From an uncultured Porphyromonadaceae bacterium (GTDB lineage: Bacteria; Bacteroidota; Bacteroidia; Bacteroidales; Muribaculaceae), in assembly GCA_947175495.1 (NCBI GenBank), contig CAMWNB010000009.1, positions 1 through 64,000 on the forward strand: 64,000 nucleotides of DNA. Reading direction: 5' to 3'. The notes below the pieces were generated by a model that saw only the letters and a program-made list of their open reading frames with translations, was not told where the DNA came from and did not search any database. Position numbers and translations under genes: made by a program. Below are positions 20,334 through 30,322 of the stretch, one piece after another. The first letter of the stretch is position 1, and every line of letters starts with the position of its first letter.

Positions 20334-21577
20334 TGGCCCGCAAGAAGACACTCTGTTGCATGTTCTGCGGCCGCACGCCCGAGATGGGCGCGCAGCTCGT
20401 GCCGTCGCCCGCGGGCGACAACGCGGTGTGCATCGACTGCGTGGAGGCCATCCACAACATGGTGGAAGGCAACGAGGCCGACGCCCACGCCACCGGCAAG
20501 CCCATGGGTGGCTCGCTCGGAGACGTGCCCAAGCCGCGCGAAATCAAGGAATTTCTTGACAACTACGTCATAGGACAGGATGAGGCCAAACGCTATCTGT
20601 CGGTGGCAGTGTACAACCACTACAAGCGCCTGCTGCAGCCCGAGACCGACGACGACGTGGATATCGAGAAGAGCAACGTGATACTCGTAGGACCGACCGG
20701 CACGGGCAAGACCCTGCTGGCAAAGACCATCGCACGCCTGCTTGACGTGCCCTTCACCATCGTGGACGCCACCGTGCTGACACAGGCCGGCTACGTCGGC
20801 GAGGACATCGAGAGCTTGCTCACACGCTTGTTGCAGGCCGCCGACTACGACGTGGACCGCGCCCAGCGCGGCATCGTGTTCATCGACGAAATCGACAAGA
20901 TAGGCCGTAAGGGCGACAACCCGTCCATCACCCGCGACGTCAGCGGCGAGGGTGTGCAGCAGGGCCTGCTCAAACTGCTCGAAGGCTCCGTTGTGCTGGT
21001 GCCGCCACAAGGCGGACGCAAGCATCCCGAACAGAAGATGATAGCAGTGGACACGAAGAACATCCTCTTCATCTGCGGCGGCGCGTTCGAGGGCATAGAG
21101 CAGAAAGTGGCCCACCGTCTCAACTCGCACGTCGTGGGTTACGCCACCGACAACAAGGTGCGCCGAATCCGTCCCGAGGATTTCATCAAATATGTGGCTC
21201 CGCAGGACCTCAAGAGCTATGGTCTGATTCCTGAAATCATCGGCCGTCTTCCCATCATCACCCATCTGGAGGCGCTGGACCGCGACGCCCTGTTGCGTGT
21301 GCTCACCGAACCACGCAACGCCATCACCCGCCAGTACGAGAAACTCTTCGCCATGGACGGCGTGCAGTTGCATTTCTCCCCAGAGTGCCTCGAATACATC
21401 GTGGACAAAGCTGTGGAGTTCAAGCTGGGAGCCCGTGGTCTGCGCAGCATCGTGGAGACAATAATGGTCGACGCAATGTTCGACGTGCCCTCTACCGGCG
21501 CGAAGGAATACACCGTCACACGCGAATACGCGCAAGAGCGCGTCGACGCCGCCCATCTGGAAGCGGCGTCAGTATAA
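20333..21577 (+). CDS. clpX: ATP-dependent Clp protease ATPase subunit ClpX
   Basis: Zn-finger [12 protein letters not shown], Walker [21 protein letters not shown] overlap with clpP. Confidence 0.97.
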   Translation: MARKKTLCCMFCGRTPEMGAQLVPSPAGDNAVCIDCVEAIHNMVEGNEADAHATGKPMGGSLGDVPKPREIKEFLDNYVIGQDEAKRYLSVAVYNHYKRLLQPETDDDVDIEKSNVILVGPTGTGKTLLAKTIARLLDVPFTIVDATVLTQAGYVGEDIESLLTRLLQAADYDVDRAQRGIVFIDEIDKIGRKGDNPSITRDVSGEGVQQGLLKLLEGSVVLVPPQGGRKHPEQKMIAVDTKNILFICGGAFEGIEQKVAHRLNSHVVGYATDNKVRRIRPEDFIKYVAPQDLKSYGLIPEIIGRLPIITHLEALDRDALLRVLTEPRNAITRQYEKLFAMDGVQLHFSPECLEYIVDKAVEFKLGARGLRSIVETIMVDAMFDVPSTGAKEYTVTREYAQERVDAAHLEAASV

Positions 21578-21668
21578 TACAAGAAAAGAATCAACAGGTA
21601 CAACAATCATACCGTCAGTAGCAATTATCACATAATCCGGAAATAAACCGACCCAGGCACACACCACC

Positions 21669-23846
21669 ATGACAAACGCCCTCCCACTCTCCTCGGCCCT
21701 GAAGCGATACTTCGGTTTCGACTCTTTCAAGGGCAACCAGCAGGTGATCATAGAAAACCTGCTTGCCGGCCACGACACATTTGTACTCATGCCCACGGGC
21801 GGAGGCAAATCGCTGTGCTATCAGTTGCCGGCGATGATGATGGAGGGAACGGCCATAGTGGTGTCGCCGCTCATCGCCTTGATGAAGAATCAAGTCGACG
21901 CCATGCGCGGCTTCTGCGAAAGCGACTGCGTGGCCCATTTTCTGAACTCGTCGCTCAACCGGGCGGCTGTAGAACAGGTAAAGGCCGATGTGGTGTCGGG
22001 AAAGACCAAACTGCTGTATGTGGCGCCCGAATCGCTCACCAAGGAAGACAACATCGAGTTTCTGAAGCAGGTGAAGATTTCGTTCTACGCCATCGACGAG
22101 GCTCACTGCATATCGGAGTGGGGCCACGATTTCCGGCCGGAATACAGGCGCATCCGCCCTATCGTCAACGAGATCGGCGCGCGCCCCATCATCGCACTCA
22201 CCGCTGCCGCCACCCCCAAGGTGCAGCATGACATACAGAAGAACCTCGGCATGAACGATGCGTCGCTGTTCAAATCGTCGTTCAACCGCACCAATCTTTT
22301 CTATGAGGTGCGGCCAAAGACGAAGAACATCGACCGCGACATCATACGTTTCATCAGCCAGCGTCGCGGAAAAAGCGGCATCATCTATTGCCTCAGCCGC
22401 AAGAAGGTGGAAGAACTGGCCGAATTCCTGAAGGTGAACAACATCCCGGCGCTACCCTATCACGCCGGCATGGACAGCGCCACGCGCTCGGCCAACCAGG
22501 ACGCTTTTCTGCTGGAGAAGGTGGACGTGATCGTGGCTACGATAGCGTTCGGAATGGGCATTGACAAGCCCGACGTGCGCTACGTCATCCACTACGATAT
22601 GCCCAAGAGCCTTGAAGGCTACTATCAGGAGACCGGTCGCGCAGGCCGCGACGGAGGCGAGGGCCACTGCCTCACCTTCTACGCCTACAAGGATCTGCAG
22701 AAGATGGAAAAGTTCATGCAGGGCAAGCCTGTCAACGAGCAGGAGATAGGCAAGCAGCTGCTGCTGGAGACGGCCTCCTACGCCGAGTCGTCGGTGTGCC
22801 GCCGCAAGAGCATCCTGCACTATTTCGGAGAGGAATACGCGGAGGAGAACTGCGGTAATTGCGACAACTGTCGGGACACAAAGAAAAAAGTGGAAGCAAA
22901 AGAAGATCTCTTGGCGGTGCTCGACACTATCACCGCCCTTAAAGAAAAATTCAAGGCCGACTACATCATCGATGTGCTGCGCGGCCACGCCAACGCTAAA
23001 ATCCGAGACTACGGACACGACGAACTGGAAGTGTTCGGCTCGTGCCAGGGCTCCGACCCGCGCCATCTCAACGCCGTGCTGCGCCAGGCCATACTTGCCG
23101 GCTATGTGGAGCGCGACATCGAGAATTATGGTCTGCTGCGGGTGTCGGACGAAGGCAAAGCCTTCATGAAGAAGCCCAAATCATTTAAAATAGTAGAGGA
23201 TAACGAGTTCGACGAAGAAGAGGAAGAAGAGGTAAAGTCCGGTTCGGGCTGCGCCGCCGACCCCCAGCTCTATGCCATCCTCGTGGCCCTTCGCAAAAAG
23301 ACGGCCGCCAAGCTCGACCTGCCGCCTTTCGTCATCTTCCAGGAGCCGTCGCTCGAAGCCATGGCCACCACCTACCCCGTCACCCTCGAGGAGCTGCAGA
23401 ACATCCCCGGCGTGGGCGCAGGAAAAGCGAAGCGCTACGGCGAAGAGTTCCTCAAGGTAATCAAGACCTATGTGGAGGACAACGAGATAGAGCGTCCCGA
23501 GGACCTGCGAGTGCGCAAGGTGCCGATGCCCGGCAACCTCAAGATCTCCATCATCAAGAGCATCGACCGCAAAATCGACCTGCGCGAGGTGGCATCGTTC
23601 AACGGACTGGAGTTCAGCCAGCTGCTTGACAATATCGAAGCTATCGTGAACGCCGGCAACAAAGTGAACATCAAATACTTCATCGACGAGGTTCTCGATC
23701 CTGACGAAGAGGAGGAAATCTGCGACTATTTCCGCGAAAGCGAGAGCGACGACATAAACGAAGCCTTCGCCGACCTCTGCCCCGACTACAGCGAGGACGA
23801 AATACGCCTCGTACGCATCAAATTCCTATCAGAATACGGACATTGA
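21669..23846 (+). CDS. recQ: ATP-dependent DNA helicase RecQ
   Basis: MPTGGGKSLCYQLPA, DEAHCISEWGHDFRPEY, zinc-binding CRR...CGNCDNC, HRDC region. Confidence 0.95.
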   Translation: MTNALPLSSALKRYFGFDSFKGNQQVIIENLLAGHDTFVLMPTGGGKSLCYQLPAMMMEGTAIVVSPLIALMKNQVDAMRGFCESDCVAHFLNSSLNRAAVEQVKADVVSGKTKLLYVAPESLTKEDNIEFLKQVKISFYAIDEAHCISEWGHDFRPEYRRIRPIVNEIGARPIIALTAAATPKVQHDIQKNLGMNDASLFKSSFNRTNLFYEVRPKTKNIDRDIIRFISQRRGKSGIIYCLSRKKVEELAEFLKVNNIPALPYHAGMDSATRSANQDAFLLEKVDVIVATIAFGMGIDKPDVRYVIHYDMPKSLEGYYQETGRAGRDGGEGHCLTFYAYKDLQKMEKFMQGKPVNEQEIGKQLLLETASYAESSVCRRKSILHYFGEEYAEENCGNCDNCRDTKKKVEAKEDLLAVLDTITALKEKFKADYIIDVLRGHANAKIRDYGHDELEVFGSCQGSDPRHLNAVLRQAILAGYVERDIENYGLLRVSDEGKAFMKKPKSFKIVEDNEFDEEEEEEVKSGSGCAADPQLYAILVALRKKTAAKLDLPPFVIFQEPSLEAMATTYPVTLEELQNIPGVGAGKAKRYGEEFLKVIKTYVEDNEIERPEDLRVRKVPMPGNLKISIIKSIDRKIDLREVASFNGLEFSQLLDNIEAIVNAGNKVNIKYFIDEVLDPDEEEEICDYFRESESDDINEAFADLCPDYSEDEIRLVRIKFLSEYGH

Positions 23847-23853
23847 CACCATC

Positions 23854-25284
23854 ATGGAGCACAAAACGCTGACCGAACTCTACCGGCAGGCCACCGGCAC
23901 CGAACCCACCGCCATTGAAGGACTCGCCGCCTCGGGGTCCAACCGCCGCTACTACCGCCTGCGCGGCGAGCAAAACCTTGTAGGCGTCGTAGGCACGAGC
24001 CGCGAGGAAAACACGGCCTTCATTGAACTGGCGCGCCACTTCGGCGAACGCGGCCTGCCCGTGCCTGCCGTAGTGGCCGTGAGCGACGACTCGATGGCCT
24101 ACCTGCAGACCGACCTCGGCGACACTCTACTTTTCAACAGCATAGAGAAAGGACGCCTTACGCGCTCTTTCTCGGCCGAAGAGAAGGAGCTGCTGACGCG
24201 CACTATCCGCATGCTGCCCGACCTGCAGTTCAGCGGAGCCGTAGGTCTGGACTTCAGCAAGTGCTACCCGCTGCCGCAGTTCGACACCCGCAGCGTGCTG
24301 TGGGACCTCAACTATTTCAAATACTGCTTCCTCAAAGCCACCGGACTCGAATTTCAAGAAGACCGCCTTGAGGACGACTTCCAGGCCATGGCCGAGGTGC
24401 TGATGCGCTCGATGAGCAGCACATTCATGTATCGCGACTTCCAGTCGCGCAACGTGATGCTGCGCGACGGTCAGCCCTACTTCATCGACTTCCAGGGTGG
24501 CCGCAAGGGTCCGTATTTCTACGACGTGGCGTCATTCCTGTGGCAGGCCAAGGCCAACTTCCCCGAGTCTCTGCGCCACGAACTTCTGATGGAGTACATC
24601 GACTCGCTGCGCCGCTATGTGCCCGTCGACGAGACCTATTTCTTCGAGCAGCTGCGCCACTTCGTGCTGTTCCGCACGTTGCAGGTGCTGGGAGCCTACG
24701 GATTCCGCGGCTACTTCGAAAAGAAACCCCACTTCATGCAGAGCGTGCCTTTCGCTCTGGCCAATCTGCGCCAGCTGCTGAAGGACCCTTACAAAGAGTA
24801 CCCATATCTCACCGAAGTGCTCCGCCGTCTGTGCGACCTCAAGCAGTTTGCTTCCGAAGCCGACAAACGCGCGCTCACCGTCAAGGTGATGAGCTTTGCC
24901 TACAAGACAGGCATCCCCAACGACGATTCCGGCAACGGCGGCGGTTTCGTGTTCGATTGCCGTGCCGTCAACAATCCCGGCAAATACGATCGCTACAAAC
25001 CCTTCACCGGCCTGGACGAAAATGTGAAGAAATTCCTTGAGGACGACGGCGAAATCACCGTGTTCCTTGAGAACTGCTACAACCTTGTGGACGCCTCCGT
25101 GGCCCGCTACATCGAGCGCGGCTTCACCAACCTGATGGTGTGCTTCGGTTGCACCGGCGGCCGCCATCGCTCAGTGTACAGCGCCCAGCACATGGCAGAA
25201 CACCTCAACGAGAAGTTCGGTGTCAAGGTGGAGCTCGTGCACCGCGAGCAGCAGATTGAGCAGACCTTCCCCGCCCGCGACTGA
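23854..25284 (+). CDS. APH/AmgK-like sugar kinase domain fused to a RapZ C-terminal domain
   Basis: N-terminal phosphotransferase motifs (FMYRDFQSRNVML, YFIDFQGGRKGPYFYDVAS); C-terminal RapZ-type FDCRAVNNPGKYDRYK...FGCTGGRHRSVYSAQHMAEHL. Confidence 0.85.
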   Translation: MEHKTLTELYRQATGTEPTAIEGLAASGSNRRYYRLRGEQNLVGVVGTSREENTAFIELARHFGERGLPVPAVVAVSDDSMAYLQTDLGDTLLFNSIEKGRLTRSFSAEEKELLTRTIRMLPDLQFSGAVGLDFSKCYPLPQFDTRSVLWDLNYFKYCFLKATGLEFQEDRLEDDFQAMAEVLMRSMSSTFMYRDFQSRNVMLRDGQPYFIDFQGGRKGPYFYDVASFLWQAKANFPESLRHELLMEYIDSLRRYVPVDETYFFEQLRHFVLFRTLQVLGAYGFRGYFEKKPHFMQSVPFALANLRQLLKDPYKEYPYLTEVLRRLCDLKQFASEADKRALTVKVMSFAYKTGIPNDDSGNGGGFVFDCRAVNNPGKYDRYKPFTGLDENVKKFLEDDGEITVFLENCYNLVDASVARYIERGFTNLMVCFGCTGGRHRSVYSAQHMAEHLNEKFGVKVELVHREQQIEQTFPARD

Positions 25285-26084
25285 TGAAAGCGCTGGTCTT
25301 TGCTGCCGGCCTGGGCACGCGCCTGGGCGACTTCACAAAGGAACATCCCAAGGCTCTCGTGGATGTGGACGGCACGCCCATGCTCGCGCGCGTGCTGCTG
25401 AAGCTGCGCGACGCAGGCATAACCGACGTGACGGTGAATGTCTACCACTTCGCGCAGCAGATTAAAGACTATCTCGCGGCCAACAGCAATTTCGGCATGA
25501 ACCTGCACGTCAGCGACGAGACAGGCATGCTGCTCGAGACGGGCGGAGGCATGCTGGCAGCTGCACGCTACCTCGACAGCGACGAGCCCGTGGTGGTGCA
25601 CAATGCCGACATTCTCACCGACTTTCCCCTGGCCGAAATGATAGCTCGCCACCGCGCCACCGGCGCCGACGCCACTTTGCTCGTGGCCGAACGCGACACG
25701 GCACGCTACATCATGTTCGCACCCGACGGGCGTATGGATGGCTGGACGAATATCTCCACCGGCCAATGCCGCCCCGACGGCTTTATGCCGCAGAGTGGCA
25801 TGCTACGCCGCGCCTTCGGCGGCGTGCATGTGGTGTCGCCGCGCATCTTCTCAGCCCTCGCCGGCTATAACGACGCGCTCGTGGACGCAGGCGCAACTGC
25901 CGACGCACATGGTGTCAGCCGCTTCTCCATCATGGATTTCTATATTGACTGCTGCCGCGAGCTGCAGCTGCATGCCTACGAGCCATCGCAGCCCTACCGC
26001 TGGTGCGACATCGGCAAGCCAGACAGCCTTGCCCGCGCCCGCGAGCTCTTCAGCAAGAATGGAAATGCTACCGGAGATTTATGA
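25284..26084 (+). CDS. Sugar-1-phosphate nucleotidyltransferase, MurU-like
   Basis: MKALVFAAGLGTRLGDFTKEHPKALVDVDGTPMLARVL; VVHNADILTDF; TGATG overlap with the upstream kinase. Confidence 0.85.
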   Translation: MKALVFAAGLGTRLGDFTKEHPKALVDVDGTPMLARVLLKLRDAGITDVTVNVYHFAQQIKDYLAANSNFGMNLHVSDETGMLLETGGGMLAAARYLDSDEPVVVHNADILTDFPLAEMIARHRATGADATLLVAERDTARYIMFAPDGRMDGWTNISTGQCRPDGFMPQSGMLRRAFGGVHVVSPRIFSALAGYNDALVDAGATADAHGVSRFSIMDFYIDCCRELQLHAYEPSQPYRWCDIGKPDSLARARELFSKNGNATGDL

Positions 26085-27042
26085 AATAGAGGACCTGCGG
26101 GAGCTTGAGGAGTATCTTTCGGGCTTCACCGATGCAAAAAGGCTGAGAGCGGAATTATACTCCGCATTCCTCGGCTGCTGCAGCTACCGCAATGTGGCAG
26201 AATGGAACAAGGCAGTAAGATTGTGTGAGTGTCTGGCAATTGCCGGCTGGGGAGACAATGAACCTCTGGAAGCCGTAAGAGGCACTTGTTTCAACGGCAA
26301 TCCCAACACCTTTTTCATGAACCGCTATTCCAGACCACGTTTTCTGGATGCCGTATGGTCCAGAAGGAACGACGGATATGCAATTGATTTCGGAAGGTCG
26401 TGCCTGCATGAAGGCGCTGACAGCCACCTCCTGCCGGAAACTACAAGCGGCGAAGCGCAGGCCGAGGCTCTGAGAAGTCAGCGCAACTGGATTGCCAAGA
26501 ATCCGATACTAATAACCCGCGGACTGGCAAACTGCTATGAAAACTCCAGGCCGGTGATAGAAAGCATGGAAAAAGATCTTATGCCGGAACTGGACCGCGC
26601 GATGCGCCCGGAAATGTACGGCAAGGCCGTAAACCGGATTGTGCTCAACTGTTCGTTCAGCTTTTACGACAATTACCACTGCAAGACCAACTACATCATT
26701 GCAGATGAATCCCTCAAGCTGAAGCAGAAGGATTTCTACCCTGCCCTGCTCTCCATGTTTTCGGAAAAAGAAATCGAGGACAACGGTTATTTCCTCAGAA
26801 ACCGTTTTACATATGGCCCTTTCAGAGCCGACACGGGCATTGCGCGCATTGTGATTGTGTTTGAGAGAGAGTTCAGCGAGTTGCCACAGCAAAGACAAAA
26901 ACAGGTCTTGTGCGACTACCTTCTTCATGCTGTCCGAAAATGCGCCGTACGCATAAGCAAAAGGGTCAACTATAATTTTGACCTTATGATCGCCGATTTT
27001 TCCGCCACGCTCGGGCGCTGGTGCGAAACCGGCCTGTCATAA
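26059..27042 (+). CDS. Hypothetical protein, family not recognised
   Basis: Open frame from ATG 26059 (MEMLPEIYEIEDLRELEEYL...) overlapping the end of the murU-like gene. Confidence 0.7.
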   Translation: MEMLPEIYEIEDLRELEEYLSGFTDAKRLRAELYSAFLGCCSYRNVAEWNKAVRLCECLAIAGWGDNEPLEAVRGTCFNGNPNTFFMNRYSRPRFLDAVWSRRNDGYAIDFGRSCLHEGADSHLLPETTSGEAQAEALRSQRNWIAKNPILITRGLANCYENSRPVIESMEKDLMPELDRAMRPEMYGKAVNRIVLNCSFSFYDNYHCKTNYIIADESLKLKQKDFYPALLSMFSEKEIEDNGYFLRNRFTYGPFRADTGIARIVIVFEREFSELPQQRQKQVLCDYLLHAVRKCAVRISKRVNYNFDLMIADFSATLGRWCETGLS

Positions 27043-27044
27043 TC

Positions 27045-27923
27045 TCAGTCGGGGCGACGGAGCTTGCGAAATAGTTCGAGGCGGGAGTCAGTGAGTTTGC
27101 GGAAGAAGAAGTTTCGGCTGCGGGTGGTGCCGGTGAAGCGCTCGCTGAGTTTCATCATGGCACGCTTGCGGTCGTCCACGGCTATGCACTCCACAAGAGT
27201 ATCGTCGAACTCGGGCTGCTCTCGGGTGGCCTTGAGCAGATACTCATCGCCGGCGCGCACAATGGCGCAATAGCCTGAGGCGCGCTCGCGGTCGTACTCG
27301 TACTTATACTTCTTGAACACACTTGCAAAATGCGCCACCACATCGGCGAAGGTGGTGTAACGGCGCGTGGCGCCGTGGCGCTCCACAAAGCGGTCGAAGA
27401 GCAGCTTGAAGCATGCGAGGGTCACGGCTGCATCGTAGGCCGAGGTGTGGGCCTGCGATTCGTCGTGCGACACGCCCAGCTCCTCGCAGCAGAATTTCAG
27501 ACTTATGCCCTGCACATAGTCCAGCCCGCGCTCACGGCCATGGCACACCCAGAACCAGTCGCGCAACTCGAGCACAAACTTGGAGTCGAAGCCTTGCACA
27601 TACTGGCGTTTCATCTTGTTGATGTCGTTCTCGCGCACGGCGAAGCCTACGATGTACGAGCAATTGTCGACAATGGCCTGGATGCGGCGGCGGCACGAGG
27701 AGAAAGACGGAGCCGTGGCCACCATGGCCGGCGTGATGTGGTGGATGTCGGAATCCCATGTGCGGTAGCGGCGAGGCTTGAAGCGCTGCTGATAGATGAG
27801 ATGGCCGCGCAGGTCGACCACTGATAGCTCGAGCATCTCCATGCCGCGCGCAAACTCGGCGTCGAAGCAGATACACGTGGCGGCCGATACGGTGGAAAGC
27901 AACTGTTGGCACTGTGGGGTCAT
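27045..27923 (-). CDS. DnaQ-like 3'-5' exonuclease domain protein
   Basis: FDAEFARGMEMLELSVVDLRG (ExoI-like), IVGFAVREND (ExoII-like), SAYDAAVTLACFKLLF (ExoIII-like). Confidence 0.7.
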   Translation of the reverse strand: MTPQCQQLLSTVSAATCICFDAEFARGMEMLELSVVDLRGHLIYQQRFKPRRYRTWDSDIHHITPAMVATAPSFSSCRRRIQAIVDNCSYIVGFAVRENDINKMKRQYVQGFDSKFVLELRDWFWVCHGRERGLDYVQGISLKFCCEELGVSHDESQAHTSAYDAAVTLACFKLLFDRFVERHGATRRYTTFADVVAHFASVFKKYKYEYDRERASGYCAIVRAGDEYLLKATREQPEFDDTLVECIAVDDRKRAMMKLSERFTGTTRSRNFFFRKLTDSRLELFRKLRRPD

Positions 27924-28207
27924 TGCACTATACTGTCGGGGATGAGTTCAACTGCGGCCGCCACATAGGCGTCGGCGGCCTTGTCGTAGCCGAGGGCGCG
28001 CATGTGGTTCTCCTTGTAGCGTATCTTCAGCAGGGCGCCTTCGCGCTGCATGTCGGAAGCTGTGCTGTCGGCAAAAACCGCCGCATCGAGGCGGCCGTAG
28101 GCCGCTGCGGAGTCGACGGCGGCCGATGAGTGCGGATTGTCCAAGGGATTACCGCCGCAGGATGCGAGCAACAGAGGGAGAGCGAGGATGAATGCAGATG
28201 GTTTCAT
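27920..28207 (-). CDS. Small putative lipoprotein
   Basis: Signal peptide/lipobox LPLLLASCGGNPLDNP; 4-nt overlaps with both neighbours. Confidence 0.65.
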   Translation of the reverse strand: MKPSAFILALPLLLASCGGNPLDNPHSSAAVDSAAAYGRLDAAVFADSTASDMQREGALLKIRYKENHMRALGYDKAADAYVAAAVELIPDSIVQ

Positions 28208-28698
28208 AGCAGAATGATGGCGAGTTTTGCGCAGGCCAGCGCGTCGTCGAGCGCGTTGTGGTGATGGTCAAGGCGGATGCCGAAAAAGTCGCAGAGCGAG
28301 TCGAGCGACTTCGACTTGCACATGCCGGCGGGAATCTTGGCCCGGGCAGCCTTGAGCGTGCAGTAGAAGGCATCGGGCGCCTCGAGGCGATAGACACGGC
28401 AGGCACTGCGGATGCAGTTGTGGTCGAACTGCGCGTTGTGGGCCACATAGGGCAGACCGCCGGCCCACGCTTCGAGCTGTCGAAACACGCTGTCGAAACA
28501 CGGCGCAGAGGCGGTGTCGGCCTCGGTGATGCCGTGCACGCGCACGCATGCCCAGTGGTAATACTCGGGTTCCGGTCTGACGAGACTGTAGAACGTATCG
28601 GCGATGCTGCCGCCGCACACTTTCACCGCCCCGATGGAGCAGATGCTGGAGGCTTCGTTGTTGGCCGTCTCCACGTCTATGGCCACAAAATCATTCAT
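28204..28698 (-). CDS. DnaQ-like 3'-5' exonuclease (Pol III epsilon-like)
   Basis: FVAIDVETANNEASSICSIGAVKV, YVAHNAQFDHNCI, HHNALDDALACAKLAI. Confidence 0.85.
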   Translation of the reverse strand: MNDFVAIDVETANNEASSICSIGAVKVCGGSIADTFYSLVRPEPEYYHWACVRVHGITEADTASAPCFDSVFRQLEAWAGGLPYVAHNAQFDHNCIRSACRVYRLEAPDAFYCTLKAARAKIPAGMCKSKSLDSLCDFFGIRLDHHHNALDDALACAKLAIILL

Positions 28699-29563
28699 CG
28701 GCGCTGATGTGTCGTGCGGCAGCGTCGCGCACCTGCTCCATGAGCCACAGCGGCGTGCTGGTGGCCCCGCAGATACCCACGCTGGCAGCTCCTTCGATCC
28801 ATTGCGGCTGGAGATGTGATGCGTTGGCTATCAGATATGTGCGCGGGTTGACGGCGCGGCACTGGTCGTAGAGTATGCGGCCGTTGCTGCTCTTGGTGCC
28901 CGCCACGAAAAGCACCACCTCGTGGGCCGCAGCAAAACTGCGCAAGCGGTCGACGCGTCCGCTTACGGAGCGGCATATTGTGTCGTAGTGCTCGAAAGTG
29001 GTTTCGGGGCTCTTGCGGCGCTCGATTTCGGCAATGATGCGGCTGAAGCCTTCGAGGCTCTTGGTGGTCTGCGAGAAGAGAGCGATGTCACGGCCATAGT
29101 CAATCTTGCCGAGGTCGTCGACAGACTCGACGACGATGGCCTGCCCGTCGGTCTGCCCCACGAGGCCATTTACTTCGGCATGACCGAGCTTGCCGTAAAT
29201 CACGATCTGCGGACGCGCTCCGGGGCGGTCGTAGGCTGCCTTGACGCGCTGCTGCAACTTGAGCACCACGGGGCAAGTGGCGTCGATTATGTCGATGTCG
29301 CGCTCGCGGGCGAGGCGATAGGTCGACGGCGGCTCGCCGTGGGCACGCAGCAGCACGCGGGCACCGCGCAGGGCTGCCATCTCCTCGTGGGTGATGGTTT
29401 CCAGCCCCTTGCCGCGCAGGCGCTCCACTTCGTCGCTGTTGTGTACGATGTCGCCCAGACAGTATAGGCGTCCGCCGGCCTCAAGCTGCTCCTCGGCCTT
29501 TCGAATGGCCGTGACTACGCCGAAGCAGAAACCCGACTCCTTGTCTATTTCAATTATGGCCAT
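28691..29563 (-). CDS. ispH: 4-hydroxy-3-methylbut-2-enyl diphosphate reductase
   Basis: GFCFGVVTAIRKAE, CLGDIVHN, RAHGEPPSTY, DATCPVV, GICGATSTP; start trimmed to 29563. Confidence 0.93.
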   Translation of the reverse strand: MAIIEIDKESGFCFGVVTAIRKAEEQLEAGGRLYCLGDIVHNSDEVERLRGKGLETITHEEMAALRGARVLLRAHGEPPSTYRLARERDIDIIDATCPVVLKLQQRVKAAYDRPGARPQIVIYGKLGHAEVNGLVGQTDGQAIVVESVDDLGKIDYGRDIALFSQTTKSLEGFSRIIAEIERRKSPETTFEHYDTICRSVSGRVDRLRSFAAAHEVVLFVAGTKSSNGRILYDQCRAVNPRTYLIANASHLQPQWIEGAASVGICGATSTPLWLMEQVRDAAARHISADE

Positions 29564-30254
29564 GGGCGCGGAGTGCTTCGTGAAATTGTCCGAGCAACCA
29601 TGCGTCCTGCTCGTCAAGCGTCATGCCGGAATTGTCGAGGTCCACGGCGTCGGCGGCACGACGCAGGGGGCTTTCGGCCCGGGTCTCGTCGATGCGGTCG
29701 CGCGCCTGCACGTTGGCCAGCACCTCGTCGAAATCGGCCTTGGCGCCGCCTGCAAGCATCTCGGCATAGCGGCGCTCGGCGCGTGTGCGCGCCGGCGCGT
29801 TGACGAATATCTTGAGGTCGGCGTCGGGGAATACTGTGGTGCCGATGTCGCGGCCGTCCATGACGATTCCGCCTTCGGCTCCCAGCGCCTGCTGCATGGC
29901 CACGAGGGCGTGGCGCACCTCCGGCACGGCCGCTACAGGCGATACATGCTCCGACACGCGCAGCGATCGGATGTCGCGCTCCACGTCGGCGCCGTTGAGG
30001 AGCGTGTGCTGCCGGCCGTCTGCTCCGGCGGGAGCGAAGTCGATGTGTATGTCTGGCAGGGCGGCGGTGAGGGCGGCGGTGTCCACGCTGCCGTCGGCGG
30101 CAATCATGCCGTGGTCGAGCGCATAGAGAGCCACGGCGCGGTACATGGCGCCTGAGTCAATGTAGCGGTAGCCCACGGTGGCGGCAAGGCGGCGCGCCAT
30201 AGTGCTCTTGCCCGACGACGAATAGCCGTCGATGGCTATGATGAGTCCTTTCAT
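29550..30254 (-). CDS. cmk: Cytidylate kinase
   Basis: IAIDGYSSSGKSTMARRLA, YIDSGAMYRAVALYAL, VMDGRDIGTTVFPDADLK. Confidence 0.95.
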   Translation of the reverse strand: MKGLIIAIDGYSSSGKSTMARRLAATVGYRYIDSGAMYRAVALYALDHGMIAADGSVDTAALTAALPDIHIDFAPAGADGRQHTLLNGADVERDIRSLRVSEHVSPVAAVPEVRHALVAMQQALGAEGGIVMDGRDIGTTVFPDADLKIFVNAPARTRAERRYAEMLAGGAKADFDEVLANVQARDRIDETRAESPLRRAADAVDLDNSGMTLDEQDAWLLGQFHEALRAHGHN

Positions 30255-30267
30255 TGTAACATATTTA

Positions 30268-30295
30268 ATAGGGCCGCGGCATGCCGCGGCCCTAT
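30268..30295. repeat. Perfect 28-bp palindrome between fabG and cmk
   Basis: ATAGGGCCGCGGCATGCCGCGGCCCTAT is identical to its reverse complement. Confidence 0.85.
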
Positions 30296-30322
30296 GATGG
30301 TGAAATGAATGTGCCGGGGCAA

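Noticed and set aside
20324-21556. 410-aa minus-strand ORF opposite clpX
   Set aside because: Antisense shadow ORF with no independent support.
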